From: Kumtagia ephedrae | GTDB lineage: Bacteria > Pseudomonadota > Alphaproteobacteria > Rhizobiales > Rhizobiaceae | Direction of reading: 5' to 3' | Assembly (NCBI RefSeq): GCF_003012745.1 | Contig: NZ_PXYK01000025.1 | Span: 1-64,000, forward strand | Length of the DNA stretch: 64,000 nucleotides | Part shown: positions 19,698-30,736 of the stretch, piece after piece | Position numbering within the stretch: position 1 is the stretch's first letter | Layout: the number at the start of each line of letters is the position of its first letter | Notes under the pieces: generated by a model | Database searches by the model: none | Told to the model about the DNA's origin: nothing | What the model saw: the letters and a program-made list of their open reading frames with translations, nothing else | Translations under genes and position numbers: made by a program

Positions 19698-19988
19698 ATG
19701 ACACCGATCACCGAAAAATCCATCGGCATCGACGGCGTGGTCTTCGCCGAGCGCAGGCAGGCGGAGCGCCGCCGTGTGCTCAAGGGCGGCAGGCTCTCCT
19801 TCAACAGCGGCTATGGCAGCGCCGAATGCGTGGTGCGCAACCTGTCCGCGACCGGAGCGCGTCTCACTTTCGGGGATAGCTCGGCCATTCCGCAGCGCTT
19901 CGACCTTCTGATCACCAGCGAGGAAACGCCGCGCGGCGCAGTGGTGCGCTGGCGCAGCCGGACGGCGCTCGGCGTGTCCTTCGGGTAA
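19698..19988 (+). CDS. PilZ domain protein
   Basis: A 96-residue single-domain protein. The c-di-GMP motif appears as ERRQAERRRVLKGG (RxxxR) and later CVVRNLSATGARLTF (the D/NxSxxG element, here NLSATG). The start has GAGGAGG upstream. It is a likely c-di-GMP effector, possibly linked to the GGDEF-EAL protein at 13381, though no direct link is visible. Confidence 0.85.
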   Translation: MTPITEKSIGIDGVVFAERRQAERRRVLKGGRLSFNSGYGSAECVVRNLSATGARLTFGDSSAIPQRFDLLITSEETPRGAVVRWRSRTALGVSFG

Positions 19989-20107
19989 CGCCTGCGGGCG
20001 ACGTTCCGTGCCGTTTCGGCCGGCCCCGCGGGGGGCGCCGGCGGCGGCACGAGAGCCGGCGCAGCGGGGGGCTGCGCCGGCTCAGCGGCCGAGATGGCGA
20101 TCAGCCG

Positions 20108-20713
20108 TCAGCTATAAGGCGAATAACACTGCCGCCGCGGCCCGTTATAGGGCTGGAAGGTGTTGTCCCAGGCGCGGTAGCTGCGATAGCGCGAGTAGCA
20201 CCAGCGCACATGCGCATTGCCGGCGACGGGCGCGCGGTAAACACGGCGCGGCGCGACATAGTAGGGATCGTAGCCGCCGTAGATCGGCACGCCTAGGCTG
20301 AGATAGATGCCGGAGTCGTAGCGGTCGCGATAGCGGCGGTAGCGCCAGCCGTCGTCCCAATGCCGGCGGGCATGCCGCCGCCAGTAGCGGTCGCGGCGCC
20401 ATTCGCGGTCGCCCCGCCAGTGGCGGCGCTCGCCGCGCCAATGGCGACGATCGCCGCGCCATTCGCGGTCTCCACGCCACTGCCGGCCGCCGCCACGCCA
20501 TTCGCCGCCGCCGCGCCGCTGCCGCCAGACCGGATTTGTCCCGCCGCGGAACTCGCCCTCGACGACCGGTACGACAGGAACGGCTGAGCCGGCCGCCGGC
20601 GCCTGCGGTTTGGCGATCGGGAGCGGCGCCGACTGAGCGCTCCCCGCGAGGCCGGTCAGCACGCCGAGCGCTATCACGCCCGCGCGCGCGAAACTCGAGA
20701 ATGCGGTGATCAT
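20108..20713 (-). CDS. BA14K family protein
   Basis: Secreted or periplasmic protein of 201 residues. A signal peptide of about 28 residues ([22 protein letters not shown]) is followed by a Pro-rich stretch and then a block of WRGDR/WRGER-type repeats rich in Trp and Arg. The C-terminus ([19 protein letters not shown], then [12 protein letters not shown]) is the BA14K domain, known from Brucella as an immunoreactive lectin-like protein. GGAGA precedes the ATG. The long open frame upstream of the ATG is antisense to the next gene and not real. Confidence 0.88.
   Translation of the reverse strand: MITAFSSFARAGVIALGVLTGLAGSAQSAPLPIAKPQAPAAGSAVPVVPVVEGEFRGGTNPVWRQRRGGGEWRGGGRQWRGDREWRGDRRHWRGERRHWRGDREWRRDRYWRRHARRHWDDGWRYRRYRDRYDSGIYLSLGVPIYGGYDPYYVAPRRVYRAPVAGNAHVRWCYSRYRSYRAWDNTFQPYNGPRRQCYSPYS
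20396..20500 (-). repeat. Tandem coding repeats in the BA14K gene
   Basis: Units of about 24 to 27 bases encode successive [18 protein letters not shown]-type blocks. They are degenerate copies built from CGCCACTGGCGG or CGCCATTCGCGG variants. This is a coding repeat of the gene, not a CRISPR array, because copies are contiguous with no unique spacers. Confidence 0.7.
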
Positions 20714-20863
20714 TTTCAGGTCTCCAGAACCAAACCCGCCGCCCGCGGATGCCGAGAGAGAAGCATCGTAGGACCACCACGATGAACGGCGGATGAATGG
20801 TTTTGTTCCGGCGCAGCCCGCGGGAGCCACGCCACGGGCTTGTCTTCGCCCGCGCCAGAAGGC

Positions 20864-21988
20864 ATGAAGCGCTGCATGTCGCTGCGCCTCGCCACGTTCA
20901 ACGTCGAGAACCTGATGAACAGGTTCGACTTCTCCGGCTATCGCAACCAACTGCACCAGGACCGCACCCTGGCGTTGTTCCACATCCGCGACGAGGCGGA
21001 GTTCCGGCTGCTGGAGCAGGCGCGCACCATCGCCCATACCGACGATACCCGACAGCTCACGGCGCTCGCCATCGCAGCCGCCCGCGCCGACATATTGTGC
21101 CTGCAGGAGGTCGACAACATCGAGGCGCTGAAGGCCTTCGAATACGGCTACCTGTTCAAGATGGTGGGGCAGGGCTATCGGCAGAAGTTCACCACCGCCG
21201 GCAACGATACGCGCGGCATCGACGTGGCTGTCATGATGCGCGAGCAGACGCGCGACGGCCAGCCGATCGAGTTCGTGCGCATGAACAGCCATGCGCCGCT
21301 CAGCTACGGCGAGCTCGGCCTGCACACGCCGGAGCTGGCGGCGCTCGGCATCGAGCCGCAGGAACGGGTGTTCCGCCGCGACTGCCTGGAAATCGACGTC
21401 AGGATCGGCGGGCAGCCGCTCACCATCTATGCCGTGCACTTCAAGTCGATGGGCGGGCCGCGCGACGGCGTGCCGGGCCGCGACGCCACCATGCCGGTGC
21501 GCATCGCCGAGGCGAAGGCTGTGCGCCACGTCATCGAAAGCCGCTTTGGCATCGATCACGCGCGCGCAAAACGCTGGGTGATCTGCGGCGACCTCAACGA
21601 CTACCGCCAGCGCGTCGTCATCGAGGGCGACGGGCAGCCAAGCTATGCCTTCACCGTGGTCGACGAGCAGGCATCGGCGCTCGACCACCTGCTCGCCGAC
21701 GGTTTTGCCCACAATGTCGTCGAACGCCTGCCGGAGATGGAGCGCTGGACGCTCTATCACACGCGCGGGCCGCAGGAGCGGCATCTGTGCCAGCTCGACT
21801 ACCTGCTGCTGTCGCCGGCGCTGGCCGAGCGCAACGCCACCGCCGTGCCCGACATCGTCCGCAACGGACAGCCCTGGCGCACCATCTTCCCGCCGGGCCA
21901 GGAGGTCGAGCGCTTCCCGCGCGTCGGCTGGGACCGGCCGAAGGCGTCGGATCACTGCCCGGTCGCCATAACCCTCGACATTGCGTGA
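20864..21988 (+). CDS. Endonuclease/exonuclease/phosphatase family protein
   Basis: Metal-dependent phosphoesterase of about 374 residues. Family motifs are in order: [28 protein letters not shown] (catalytic Glu), [21 protein letters not shown] (Asp/Asn) and [13 protein letters not shown] (Asp-His). There is no signal peptide. The start is uncertain: the ATGs at 20864 and 20876 are both plausible, and neither has a well-placed ribosome-binding site. Substrate unknown (DNA, phosphoinositide or other). Confidence 0.88.
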   Translation: MKRCMSLRLATFNVENLMNRFDFSGYRNQLHQDRTLALFHIRDEAEFRLLEQARTIAHTDDTRQLTALAIAAARADILCLQEVDNIEALKAFEYGYLFKMVGQGYRQKFTTAGNDTRGIDVAVMMREQTRDGQPIEFVRMNSHAPLSYGELGLHTPELAALGIEPQERVFRRDCLEIDVRIGGQPLTIYAVHFKSMGGPRDGVPGRDATMPVRIAEAKAVRHVIESRFGIDHARAKRWVICGDLNDYRQRVVIEGDGQPSYAFTVVDEQASALDHLLADGFAHNVVERLPEMERWTLYHTRGPQERHLCQLDYLLLSPALAERNATAVPDIVRNGQPWRTIFPPGQEVERFPRVGWDRPKASDHCPVAITLDIA

Positions 21989-22079
21989 CGCCTTGGTCGA
22001 CACCGATACCCACCATGGCCGCCAAAGACCTCCGGACCCGGCGCGCCGCAATGCCGCCGACGATCGCCGGCGGCCTTCG

Positions 22080-24125
22080 ATGAGAGAAGGCGCGCCGTCG
22101 CCGGGTCGTCTCGGAACGCTCGAGCGGCTCGACTACCGGGCCGACATCGACGGGCTGCGGGCGCTCGCCGTCCTGCCGGTGGTGTTCTTCCATGCGGGCG
22201 TCGCCGGCTTTTCCGGCGGCTTCGTCGGCGTCGACGTCTTCTTCGTCATCTCCGGCTACCTCATGGCCGTGCTGATCGCCGGCGAGATCGACCGCGGCGA
22301 GTTCAGCCTCGTGCGGTTCTACGAGCGCCGCATCCGGCGCATCTTCCCGGCCCTCTTCGCCATGATCGCGGCCTGTGCCGTCATGGCCTGGCTCTTCTTC
22401 ATGCCGGACGAGTTCAGCCTGTTCGCACGCAGCGTGAGAGGCGCCGCGCTGTTCGTGTCGAACATCCGGTTCGAGCGGGAGATGGGCTATTTCGACATCG
22501 CCTCGGAGATGAAGCCGCTGCTCCACACCTGGTCGCTCGCGGTCGAGGAGCAGTTCTACATCGTCTTCCCGCTGGTGCTGATGGCGATCGCCCGCTTCGT
22601 GCCGCGACGGGTCGTCCCGATCCTGCTGGCATTGCTGCTCGCCTCGCTCATCGCCAGCGCCTGGATGGTGCACGACGATCCCGAGGCGGCGTTCTACCTG
22701 GCGCAATTTCGGGCTTGGGAGCTGCTGCTCGGCGCGCTGCTGGCCTTCAACGCCGTGCCGCGGCCCGGTGGAGCGATGGCGCGCCAGCTGATGGCCGCGA
22801 TCGGTGTCGCCCTGATCGGTTTGGCCGTCTTCACCTTCAGCGAGGACACTGTCTTTCCAGGTCTCTCGGCGCTGGTTCCCTGCGTCGGAGCGGCGCTGGT
22901 CATCCATGCCCGCGCGTCCGGCGGCCCGGCCGGCCTGTTGCTGGCGGCGCGGCCGCTGGTCTTCGTCGGCCTGATCTCCTACTCGCTCTATCTCTGGCAC
23001 TGGCCGATCGTCGTCTTCACCAACTATCTCTTCGGTCCCGATCCGTCGCTGGCCCGCAGTGGCCTGATCGTCGCGGCCTCGCTGGCCGCGGCGGTCGTCT
23101 CGTGGCGCTTCGTCGAGCGCCCCTTCCGGGGTAGCGCCAGCCGCGTCGCGCGCCGGCCGCTGTTCGCTGGCGCGACGGCCGTGATGGCGGCGTCGGCCGT
23201 GTTCGCCTATGTAGTCGTCGCCGGCGACGGACTACCCGGCCGGTTGCCGCCCGCGGCGGCCAAGGTCTACAGCGCGGTGCACGACAACGGTCGCTTTTCC
23301 TCGGCCGAATGCTTCCTTGAGTCGGACGGAGACGGCCTGTCCCTGGAGGATATTCGCGCCGGAAAACTCTGCCGGGTGGGCTTGCCGGGGCCCAACCCGC
23401 GCTTCCTGGTCTGGGGCGATTCGCATTCCGCGGCCATGGCGCCTGCTATCGACGCGTCGGCGGTCCAGGCTGGCGTCGGCGGGCTCTTTGTCGGAACCGG
23501 CGGCTGCCCACCGCTTCCGGACGTGCGGCTGTCCAAGGTGCGGGATATCGAACGCTGCCGCGACTACAATCAGGCCGTGCTTGATCTGATCGAGAGCATG
23601 CGCATTCCGGAAGTCATCATGGTCGCCTACTGGCCGAAATACGTGCATGGCGCCGAACTGCCGAACCAAGGGGTCTATTTCGATCCATCGGTGCCGCCGC
23701 CGGTGGAGGACCGTTCCGCCCCGATCGCCGAGGCGATGGACCGGGTCCTGGCGCGCCTGACGGAGCGCGGCACGAAGGTGGTGCTGGTCATGGACGTGCC
23801 GGAGATGGGCTACTTCGTGCCGGAAGCCCTGGCCCGCGCGGCCATCACCGGCGGCTCGACCGACATCGCGCCGTCCTGGGCTTACACCGAGAAGAGGCAG
23901 GCGCTCGCCCGAAAGATGCTGCAAGATTTTGCCGCCAAGTACAGCGCCACGGCCGTCGATCCGCTGCCGGCCTTCTGCAGCGACGGCCGCTGCCATGCCG
24001 AACGGGACGGCGTGCCTCTCTATACCGATTCCGATCACATCACGGCGACCGCCGCGCGCAGCCTGAGCCATCTCTACCAGCCGGTCATGCAGCGCATCCG
24101 CGAGGCGGAAACGGCGGACGACTGA
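22080..24125 (+). CDS. OafA-like acyltransferase with SGNH domain
   Basis: Membrane O-acyltransferase of 681 residues. The N-terminal acyltransferase-3 domain ([20 protein letters not shown], then [15 protein letters not shown]) has about ten transmembrane segments to residue 400. It is followed by a periplasmic SGNH domain with the nucleophile motif WGDSHS (D447, S448) and a C-terminal SDHIT (Asp-His). Such enzymes acetylate O-antigen, exopolysaccharide or peptidoglycan. It lies 91 bases after the EEP gene; the two may be unrelated. The target glycan is unknown. Confidence 0.92.
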   Translation: MREGAPSPGRLGTLERLDYRADIDGLRALAVLPVVFFHAGVAGFSGGFVGVDVFFVISGYLMAVLIAGEIDRGEFSLVRFYERRIRRIFPALFAMIAACAVMAWLFFMPDEFSLFARSVRGAALFVSNIRFEREMGYFDIASEMKPLLHTWSLAVEEQFYIVFPLVLMAIARFVPRRVVPILLALLLASLIASAWMVHDDPEAAFYLAQFRAWELLLGALLAFNAVPRPGGAMARQLMAAIGVALIGLAVFTFSEDTVFPGLSALVPCVGAALVIHARASGGPAGLLLAARPLVFVGLISYSLYLWHWPIVVFTNYLFGPDPSLARSGLIVAASLAAAVVSWRFVERPFRGSASRVARRPLFAGATAVMAASAVFAYVVVAGDGLPGRLPPAAAKVYSAVHDNGRFSSAECFLESDGDGLSLEDIRAGKLCRVGLPGPNPRFLVWGDSHSAAMAPAIDASAVQAGVGGLFVGTGGCPPLPDVRLSKVRDIERCRDYNQAVLDLIESMRIPEVIMVAYWPKYVHGAELPNQGVYFDPSVPPPVEDRSAPIAEAMDRVLARLTERGTKVVLVMDVPEMGYFVPEALARAAITGGSTDIAPSWAYTEKRQALARKMLQDFAAKYSATAVDPLPAFCSDGRCHAERDGVPLYTDSDHITATAARSLSHLYQPVMQRIREAETADD

Positions 24126-24136
24126 CCGGAGGCAGC

Positions 24137-24841
24137 ATGTTGGCGTTTCCCCGCAACCAGGTGGCGCCGGTCTCGGCGGTCGAGGTGAGGCTGGAACCGG
24201 GCCCGCATCCGTTCGAGGTCGAGCACGCCGCGGCGATCGAGGCCAGCTGGCAGCGCGAGGTCGCAGCGAATCCCGCGCTGTTCGACGGCCGGGTCGTGCT
24301 GCTTTCGCACATCGCCTACGATCGCGGCAGGCTCGCCGGCCGCTGCCATGCGGTGCGCTATGCGACGCTCCTGCACTGGCGGCACAGTCGCCCGCCGGGC
24401 GCCGAGCACGCCTTCGCGCATGCCGCGCTGGTGTCGGGCGACGGCGCGCTGGTGGCCATCCGCATGGGCGCGCACACGGCCAATGCCGGGAAGGTCTATT
24501 TCGCCGCCGGCTCGTTCGAGCCGGTCGATTTCCGCGACGGCCTTGTCGATATAGATGCCAACATGGCACGCGAGGTGTTGGAGGAGACCGGGCTCGACAT
24601 CGCCGCTTCGCCCGTCGACGAGACCTATCACCTCTATTCGCAGAATGCGACGACGGTGATCTTCCGCCGCTACCATCTGGCCGAAAGCGCCGACGCCATC
24701 GCCGCGCGGATTTCGGCCTTCGTCGCTTCCGAGGCCGAGCCGGAGATCGAGGGGCCGGTAATCATCCGCGGCCCCGACGACCTGCCCGACGGGCTGATGC
24801 CGCATATGCGGGCGATCGTCGACTGGCACTTCGGCCAGTGA
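24137..24841 (+). CDS. Nudix hydrolase-like protein
   Basis: A 234-residue protein with a Nudix helix ending MAREVLEETGLDI, which retains the catalytic Glu pair. The front of the box is atypical: the usual GX5E is replaced by a longer segment, AAGSFEPVDFRDGLVDID. Substrate binding may therefore differ. GGAGG precedes the ATG. It starts 11 bases after the acyltransferase gene and may be cotranscribed. It is convergent with the efflux operon. Confidence 0.8.
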   Translation: MLAFPRNQVAPVSAVEVRLEPGPHPFEVEHAAAIEASWQREVAANPALFDGRVVLLSHIAYDRGRLAGRCHAVRYATLLHWRHSRPPGAEHAFAHAALVSGDGALVAIRMGAHTANAGKVYFAAGSFEPVDFRDGLVDIDANMAREVLEETGLDIAASPVDETYHLYSQNATTVIFRRYHLAESADAIAARISAFVASEAEPEIEGPVIIRGPDDLPDGLMPHMRAIVDWHFGQ

Positions 24842-24851
24842 GTTTCCGCAT

Positions 24852-24877
24852 GGCGGCGCAAGAGCCTTCGCGCCGCC
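24852..24877. terminator. Hairpin between convergent Nudix and efflux genes
   Basis: GGCGGCGC (24852-24859) and GCGCCGCC (24870-24877) pair perfectly around a 10-base loop in the 46-base gap between two convergent genes. There is no T-run, so it is a modest bidirectional terminator candidate. Confidence 0.4.
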
Positions 24878-24887
24878 GTCAGCGTTG

Positions 24888-26095
<1,208 letters not shown>

Positions 26096-26099
<4 letters not shown>

Positions 26100-26803
26100 G
26101 CCGCCTCCGCGTTCAGCGTGTCGGACGCGACATGGCCGTCGAGGAAGCGGATGGTGCGGTCGGCATAGCCGGCGACGTCCTGCTCGTGCGTGACCATGAC
26201 GACGGTCAGGCCGAACTCGCGGTTGAGGCGCGTCAGCAGGTCCATGATCTCGTGGCTGCGGGCGGTGTCGAGATTGCCGGTGGGCTCGTCGGCCACCAGC
26301 AGCATCGGTCTGGTCACGATGGCGCGGGCGATCGCCACGCGCTGCTGCTGGCCGCCCGAGAGTTCGGCCGGGGTGTGGTGCTCGCGGCCGTTCAGCCCGA
26401 CCTCGGCCAGCGCCTGCATGGCGAGCTGCCGGCGCTCGGAGGCGGGGACGCCGCGATAGATCAGCGGCAGCTCGACATTCTCCGCCGCCGTGGTGCGGGC
26501 GAGCAGATTGTAGCCCTGGAAGACGAAGCCGATGTAGCGGTTGCGCAAGGTGGCGCGGCGGCCGCGATCGAGCCGGCCGGCGTCGGCGCCGAGAAAGCCG
26601 TGGCGGCCCCCGGTCGGCATGTCGAGGCAGCCGACGATGTTCATCGCCGTCGACTTGCCGGAGCCCGACGGCCCCATGATGGCGACGAACTCGCCGCGGT
26701 CGATGGAAAACGACACGCCGGCCAGCGCATGCACGCTGGCCTCGCCCCTGCCGTAGGTCTTCCAGACGCCGTCGAAGCGGATGAGCGGGCGGTCGGCGCT
26801 CAT
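26096..26803 (-). CDS. MacB/LolD-type ABC transporter ATP-binding protein
   Basis: Cytoplasmic ATPase of 235 residues. Walker A is GPSGSGKST with K50, the signature is [14 protein letters not shown], and Walker B is [12 protein letters not shown]. It overlaps both flanking genes by ATGA, so adaptor, ATPase and permease are translationally coupled. The family energises macrolide, peptide or lipoprotein efflux. Confidence 0.95.
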
Positions 26804-28092
26804 CCGCCGCGTGCCCCGCGCGCGCCGGTGATCACCTGGTCGCCTTCCGACAGGCCGGACAGGATTTCCGTGTTCTCGCCGTCGCTGGCGCCCGCCTTGA
26901 CGCGCACGGCTTCCGGCTGGCCGTCCTTCAACAGATAGAGGGTGCGCGTGCCGTCCTGCTCGCGGGCGGCGGGGCGGGCACCGCGCGGCCGGCCCATGCG
27001 CGGCATGAACAGCCGCTGCAGGCTCCAGCCGGTCTGGCTCGCCTGCACCGGCGGGCTGTAGCGGAAGGCGGCGTTGGGCACGGTCAGCACGTCGCCGGCC
27101 TGGCGGGTGACCACGGAGACGGTCGCCGTCATCCCCGGCCGCAGCAGCAGCTCGTCATTGTCGACGTCGAGGCGGGCATTGTAGGTCACCACGCCTTCCG
27201 TGGTGGCCGAGGCGTAGGAGATGTCGCGGATGTCGGCGTCGAAGCGCCTGTCGGGAAAGGCGTCGACGGTGAAGCGCGCCGCCTGGCCGGGCTTGACGCC
27301 GCCTATGTCGGCCTCGTCGATGGCCGCCTTCAATTCCATCTTCTTCAAATCGGCGGCCAGCACGAACAGCACCGGCGCCTGCAGCGACGAAGCGACGGTC
27401 TGGCCGGGATCGACCGAGCGGGTGAGCACGATGCCGTCGATCGGCGCATAGATCCTGCTCTTCTGCAGGTCGGCCTTTTGCAGCTCGAGCTCGGCCTGGG
27501 CGATGGCAAGATTGGCCTCGGCGACCGCGAGGGCCGCTATGGCGCGGTCGCGCGTAGCGAGCGCGGTGTCCAGCCCCTGCTGCGCCACCATGCCCCGGTC
27601 GGACAGCCGCTGCGAGCGGGTCAGCGTCTGTTCCGCCTCCTTCAGCGTGGTCTCGGCCTGTCCGATCTGCGCCTGCGCCACCTTCACCGAGGCTTCCGCC
27701 CGGTCGACATTGGCAAGGGTGCGGACCGTGTCGAGCTCGGCCAGCACCTCGCCCTTCCTCACGGTCTGGTTCTCGTCGACGGCGACAGAGCGGACGACGC
27801 CGGACAGTTCGCTGGAAATGTCCACCTGGGTCAGCGGCTGCAGCGTGCCGGTGGCCGAGACCTCCACGGTGAGGTTGCCGCGCGTGGCCGGCACGGTGGC
27901 GAAGGTGATCGGCGCCTGCGACGGCGACGCCCACCAGTACACGCCGCCCGCGGCGGCCGCCAGGAGAGCGGCGGCCAACGTCGCGCGAACCAGCCGGCGG
28001 CGCCAGCGGACGCGCGGGCTGGCGTCGAGACCGAGCGCGGCCTCTATCGACGGCGGGTTGTCCGCGCCTGGCCGATTGACAATCTGGTCCAT
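26800..28092 (-). CDS. MacA-like periplasmic adaptor subunit
   Basis: Membrane-fusion protein of 430 residues with one N-terminal transmembrane anchor (LVRATLAAALLAAAAGGVYW), a lipoyl half-motif near TGTLQPLTQVDISSELSG, a coiled-coil hairpin with VAQAQIGQAETTLKEAEQTL, and a second lipoyl half ending YAPIDGIVLTRSVDPGQTV. It bridges the inner-membrane pump and an outer-membrane channel. It is first gene of the efflux operon; a PhzF gene is divergent. No TetR or other regulator is adjacent. Confidence 0.93.
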   Translation of the reverse strand: MDQIVNRPGADNPPSIEAALGLDASPRVRWRRRLVRATLAAALLAAAAGGVYWWASPSQAPITFATVPATRGNLTVEVSATGTLQPLTQVDISSELSGVVRSVAVDENQTVRKGEVLAELDTVRTLANVDRAEASVKVAQAQIGQAETTLKEAEQTLTRSQRLSDRGMVAQQGLDTALATRDRAIAALAVAEANLAIAQAELELQKADLQKSRIYAPIDGIVLTRSVDPGQTVASSLQAPVLFVLAADLKKMELKAAIDEADIGGVKPGQAARFTVDAFPDRRFDADIRDISYASATTEGVVTYNARLDVDNDELLLRPGMTATVSVVTRQAGDVLTVPNAAFRYSPPVQASQTGWSLQRLFMPRMGRPRGARPAAREQDGTRTLYLLKDGQPEAVRVKAGASDGENTEILSGLSEGDQVITGARGARGG

Positions 28093-28198
28093 CGAGGACC
28101 CCTATGATCGAGATTCCCTTCGCGTCACAGGTCATGCCGGGGCGATCGGATTTCAAGTTAATTTTCGCTCATGTTGGAGCGGTTGGAGGATCGAGGCG

Positions 28199-29107
28199 AT
28201 GCAGAAACGCCGCTATGTGGTCTACGACGTGTTCACCGGCGAGGCGCTCACCGGCAATCCGCTTGCCGTGGTGCTCGATGCCGAGGGTCTGGATCTCGCC
28301 GCCATGCAGCGCATCGCGCGCGAGTTCAACCTGTCGGAATCGACCTTCGTGACCGCGCCGGAGGATCCCCGGCACAAGGCGCGGGTGCGCATCTTCACCC
28401 CCGACTACGAGATGCCCTTCGCCGGCCACCCGACCGTAGGCACGGCGATCGCGCTGGCTGAGCTCGCCGGCAGCACCGAGCCGTCGATCCTGGTGCTGGA
28501 AGAGAATATCGGGCCGGTGCGCTGCGTCGTCGGCCACAGCGACGGCGTGGCCTTCGCCGAGTTCGGCCTGGCGAAGCTGCCGGAAGCGCTGCCCTTCACG
28601 GTCGATGCCGACGTGGTCGGCGCCGCGCTCGGGCTCGGGCCGCACGAGATCGGCTTCGAGAATCACCGCGTCTCCTACTGGTCGGCGGGCGTGCCCTACG
28701 TCATGGTGCCGGTGTCGGGCCTGAAGGTGGCCGCCAAGGCGCGGCTCGACAATGAAGCCTGGATGGACATCTCGCCGCAGAAGAGCGGCAGCGCGGTCGC
28801 CTCCGCCTATGTCTACTGCCGCGAGACGGTGCATCATGACAGCGCCTTCCATGCGCGCATGTTCGTGCCCGGCAATCCTTCCTACGAGGATCCGGCGACG
28901 GGCTCGGCGGCGGCGGCCTTCGCCGGGGCGGTCGCCAGGTTCGACGAGCCGATGGACGGCTCGACCCGGCTGTGGATCGAGCAGGGCATGGAGATGGGCC
29001 GGCCCTCGCGGATAAGGCTGGAGATCGACATGGAAGGCGGACGCATCGAGGCGGCGCGCATCGGCGGCCAGGCGGTGAAGGTGGCGGAAGGCGTCCTGCT
29101 GGTGTGA
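28199..29107 (+). CDS. PhzF family isomerase-like protein
   Basis: A 302-residue protein of the PhzF/DAP-epimerase-fold family. The start RRYVVYDVFTGEALTGNPLA is diagnostic, the putative catalytic Glu is in NLSESTFV, and PFAGHPTVGTAIAL and YEDPATGSAA are the conserved Gly-rich turns. Members isomerise small acids; this one has no phenazine genes nearby, so its substrate is unknown. The ATG at 28199 follows GGAGGATCGAGGCG. Confidence 0.92.
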   Translation: MQKRRYVVYDVFTGEALTGNPLAVVLDAEGLDLAAMQRIAREFNLSESTFVTAPEDPRHKARVRIFTPDYEMPFAGHPTVGTAIALAELAGSTEPSILVLEENIGPVRCVVGHSDGVAFAEFGLAKLPEALPFTVDADVVGAALGLGPHEIGFENHRVSYWSAGVPYVMVPVSGLKVAAKARLDNEAWMDISPQKSGSAVASAYVYCRETVHHDSAFHARMFVPGNPSYEDPATGSAAAAFAGAVARFDEPMDGSTRLWIEQGMEMGRPSRIRLEIDMEGGRIEAARIGGQAVKVAEGVLLV

Positions 29108-29166
29108 GCCGGCGTCTCTCGACTTGGGTTCCTCGCCCCCAAGTGCAGGCTATCGCATATGAGCTT

Positions 29167-29306
29167 ACCCCCACCCCTGACCCCTCCCCACAAGGGGGAG
29201 GGGGACTCTGCGACCGCCATGCCGCGCGAAATCGCCAACGATTGTGCCTGGCGGTGATGCCAGCAAGTCCCCCTCCCCCTTGTGGGGAGGGGTTGGGGGT
29301 GGGGGT
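29167..29306. repeat. Palindromic element with G/C-tract arms
   Basis: Arms 29167-29207 and 29266-29306 (41 bases each) are inverted repeats with about two mismatches; the core reads CCCCTCCCCACAAGGGGGAG. The 58-base loop contains AATCGCCAA (29230-29238), the complement of the TTGGCGATT found in the loop of the element at 8800. It fills the space between a PhzF gene and a convergent nuclease gene and may also end both transcripts. Confidence 0.85.
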
Positions 29307-29349
29307 GCGAAGCAGCGAATTCCTCGCCTTTGCAGGCGCTGCAAAATCG

Positions 29350-30141
29350 TCAATCACCCGGCCCGAGCGCCTCTTCGAGCAGATGGGCCAGCCTGTATCC
29401 CGCCTGCTTCAGCCGTGCCCGCACGACGGGCCAGTTGTCGTCGAGATAGGCCTCCGGCAGCGTCGGCAGCACGTCGCGCCTGGTCGTGGCGATGCGCGGG
29501 TCGGTGAAGATGGTGTCGCGGGCGATGTCGCGGCCCTCGAGCGCCCAGCCCGCCGGGGTCGACGGGACGATCGGTCCGGTCGGCGCCGCTTCGACGGCGT
29601 CGGCCAGTTCGCGCCAGTCCTTGCCCTGCCGGGCGACGATGGCATCGTCCCAGACGTCGTGCAGCCGGGTCACCTTGCCGTCGAGCACGACGGCGCGGCC
29701 GCCGGTGTCGGCGCTGGCATGCAGCGGCTGGTGCAGGTCGCCGACGAGATGGACGACGTATTTCAGCGCGGCGAGGCGCTCGTCCGCCGGTCTTGTCCGG
29801 TCGTGCAGGATCGCCGCATATCGCTCGACCGCGGCGGTGGCGCAGCGGTTCTTCCTGCAGACCTTCGCCGCGTTATAGCCGCTGTCATCGAGGGGAAGGC
29901 GCACGACATGCGACGGCTGGCCGGGGATGCGCAGCACCTTGACGAGGTCGGCCCAGAGCGAGACGTCGACCAGCGATTTCTGGCCCTCGACGGCCAGGAG
30001 GCCGGACACCGCCTTCTTCGCCTCCGACGAAAGATGCCGCTCCGCGATCTCGGCGACGATGGCATGGCCGCTCCAGGTCCAGGCCGAAGCGGGCGCGGAC
30101 AGCGCGATCACCATCGCCAGTGCCGACAGGATTCGTCTCAT
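29350..30141 (-). CDS. S1/P1-type nuclease
   Basis: Secreted zinc-dependent single-strand nuclease of 263 residues. The signal peptide ends ALSAPASA, leaving Trp21 as mature N-terminus; in this family that Trp is a zinc ligand. Further ligands are seen in GHAIVAEIAERHL, SLWADLV, HLVGDLHQPLHA and LHDVWDD, giving the trinuclear zinc set. It would degrade RNA or ssDNA, or remove 3' phosphates, in the periplasm or outside. Single gene. Confidence 0.9.
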   Translation of the reverse strand: MRRILSALAMVIALSAPASAWTWSGHAIVAEIAERHLSSEAKKAVSGLLAVEGQKSLVDVSLWADLVKVLRIPGQPSHVVRLPLDDSGYNAAKVCRKNRCATAAVERYAAILHDRTRPADERLAALKYVVHLVGDLHQPLHASADTGGRAVVLDGKVTRLHDVWDDAIVARQGKDWRELADAVEAAPTGPIVPSTPAGWALEGRDIARDTIFTDPRIATTRRDVLPTLPEAYLDDNWPVVRARLKQAGYRLAHLLEEALGPGD

Positions 30142-30736
30142 CGTCCGAGATTAGCCCGGGAATGTGGCCGGGTCAGCTTTGTTCGAAGGTATTGTTTCAA
30201 GGCGGGAGGCGATGACGATCTCGATCGACGCGGCTGCGAAAAAGGGGACAAATTTTCGTTCTTTCCGCCTGTGCAAGCCTGGAGCGGCAGCGCTTTTCCA
30301 GGAAAAGGGCAATTGTTGCCGATATTTGATCTCCTCTCGCCGCGCCAGCGCTTACCACGCACCGAATTTCTATCCCCTCCCTTTCCGCCTGCGGCATACT
30401 TCGCCGTGAAAGCCGCTCCCTGCGGGAACTTGGTGCGCACCGGGTATCAGGAGGGAGCGTCGGCGCCGGGTCGGCCGCGCAAACGGTAGCGCGGCTGGCG
30501 TGAGCTGGAGACCCGGGCCCCAGCCGCGACACCTGCGCGAATGCAGCGCTAGCGGACGGGCAAGAACGCCGGCGGGGCGCGGGTCACCGCGCCACGTACT
30601 TTACTTAGAGAGGCTCGGCCCCGCGCCCCGCTTCCCGCACTTTCCTTCAATGGCCAGACTGCAAAAGCAGGGCGTGGCGAGGATGACGCTTGCTGTATCC
30701 GTCCTGTCGACAGCCTTGTGGAAGACACGGTCGTGC
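30142..30736. other. Long structured intergenic region
   Basis: Nearly 600 bases without a convincing gene, between the nuclease start and the hydantoinase end. Two clear hairpins are present: CGCGGCTGG (30490-30498) with CCAGCCGCG (30520-30528), and GCGGGGCGCGGG (30572-30583) with CCCGCGCCCCGC (30620-30631). The loop of the second is unusually AT-rich (ACGTACTTTACTTAGAGAG). I could not match it to RNase P, tmRNA, SRP, 6S RNA or any riboswitch. An unknown structured RNA is possible but unproven. Confidence 0.35.

Noticed and set aside
20396-20500. Possible CRISPR array
   Set aside because: The repeats are contiguous coding repeats for WRGDR blocks with no unique spacers, and no cas1 is present in the window.
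20714-22051. Upstream extension of the BA14K frame on the minus strand to 647 codons
   Set aside because: The extension is antisense to the EEP-family gene. A signal peptide and a good ribosome-binding site mark the real start at 20713.
30138-30440. A 100-codon frame on the minus strand in the 30.1-30.7 kb gap
   Set aside because: It is low in hydrophobic structure, has no family match I recognise and no ribosome-binding site; a non-coding region is more likely.
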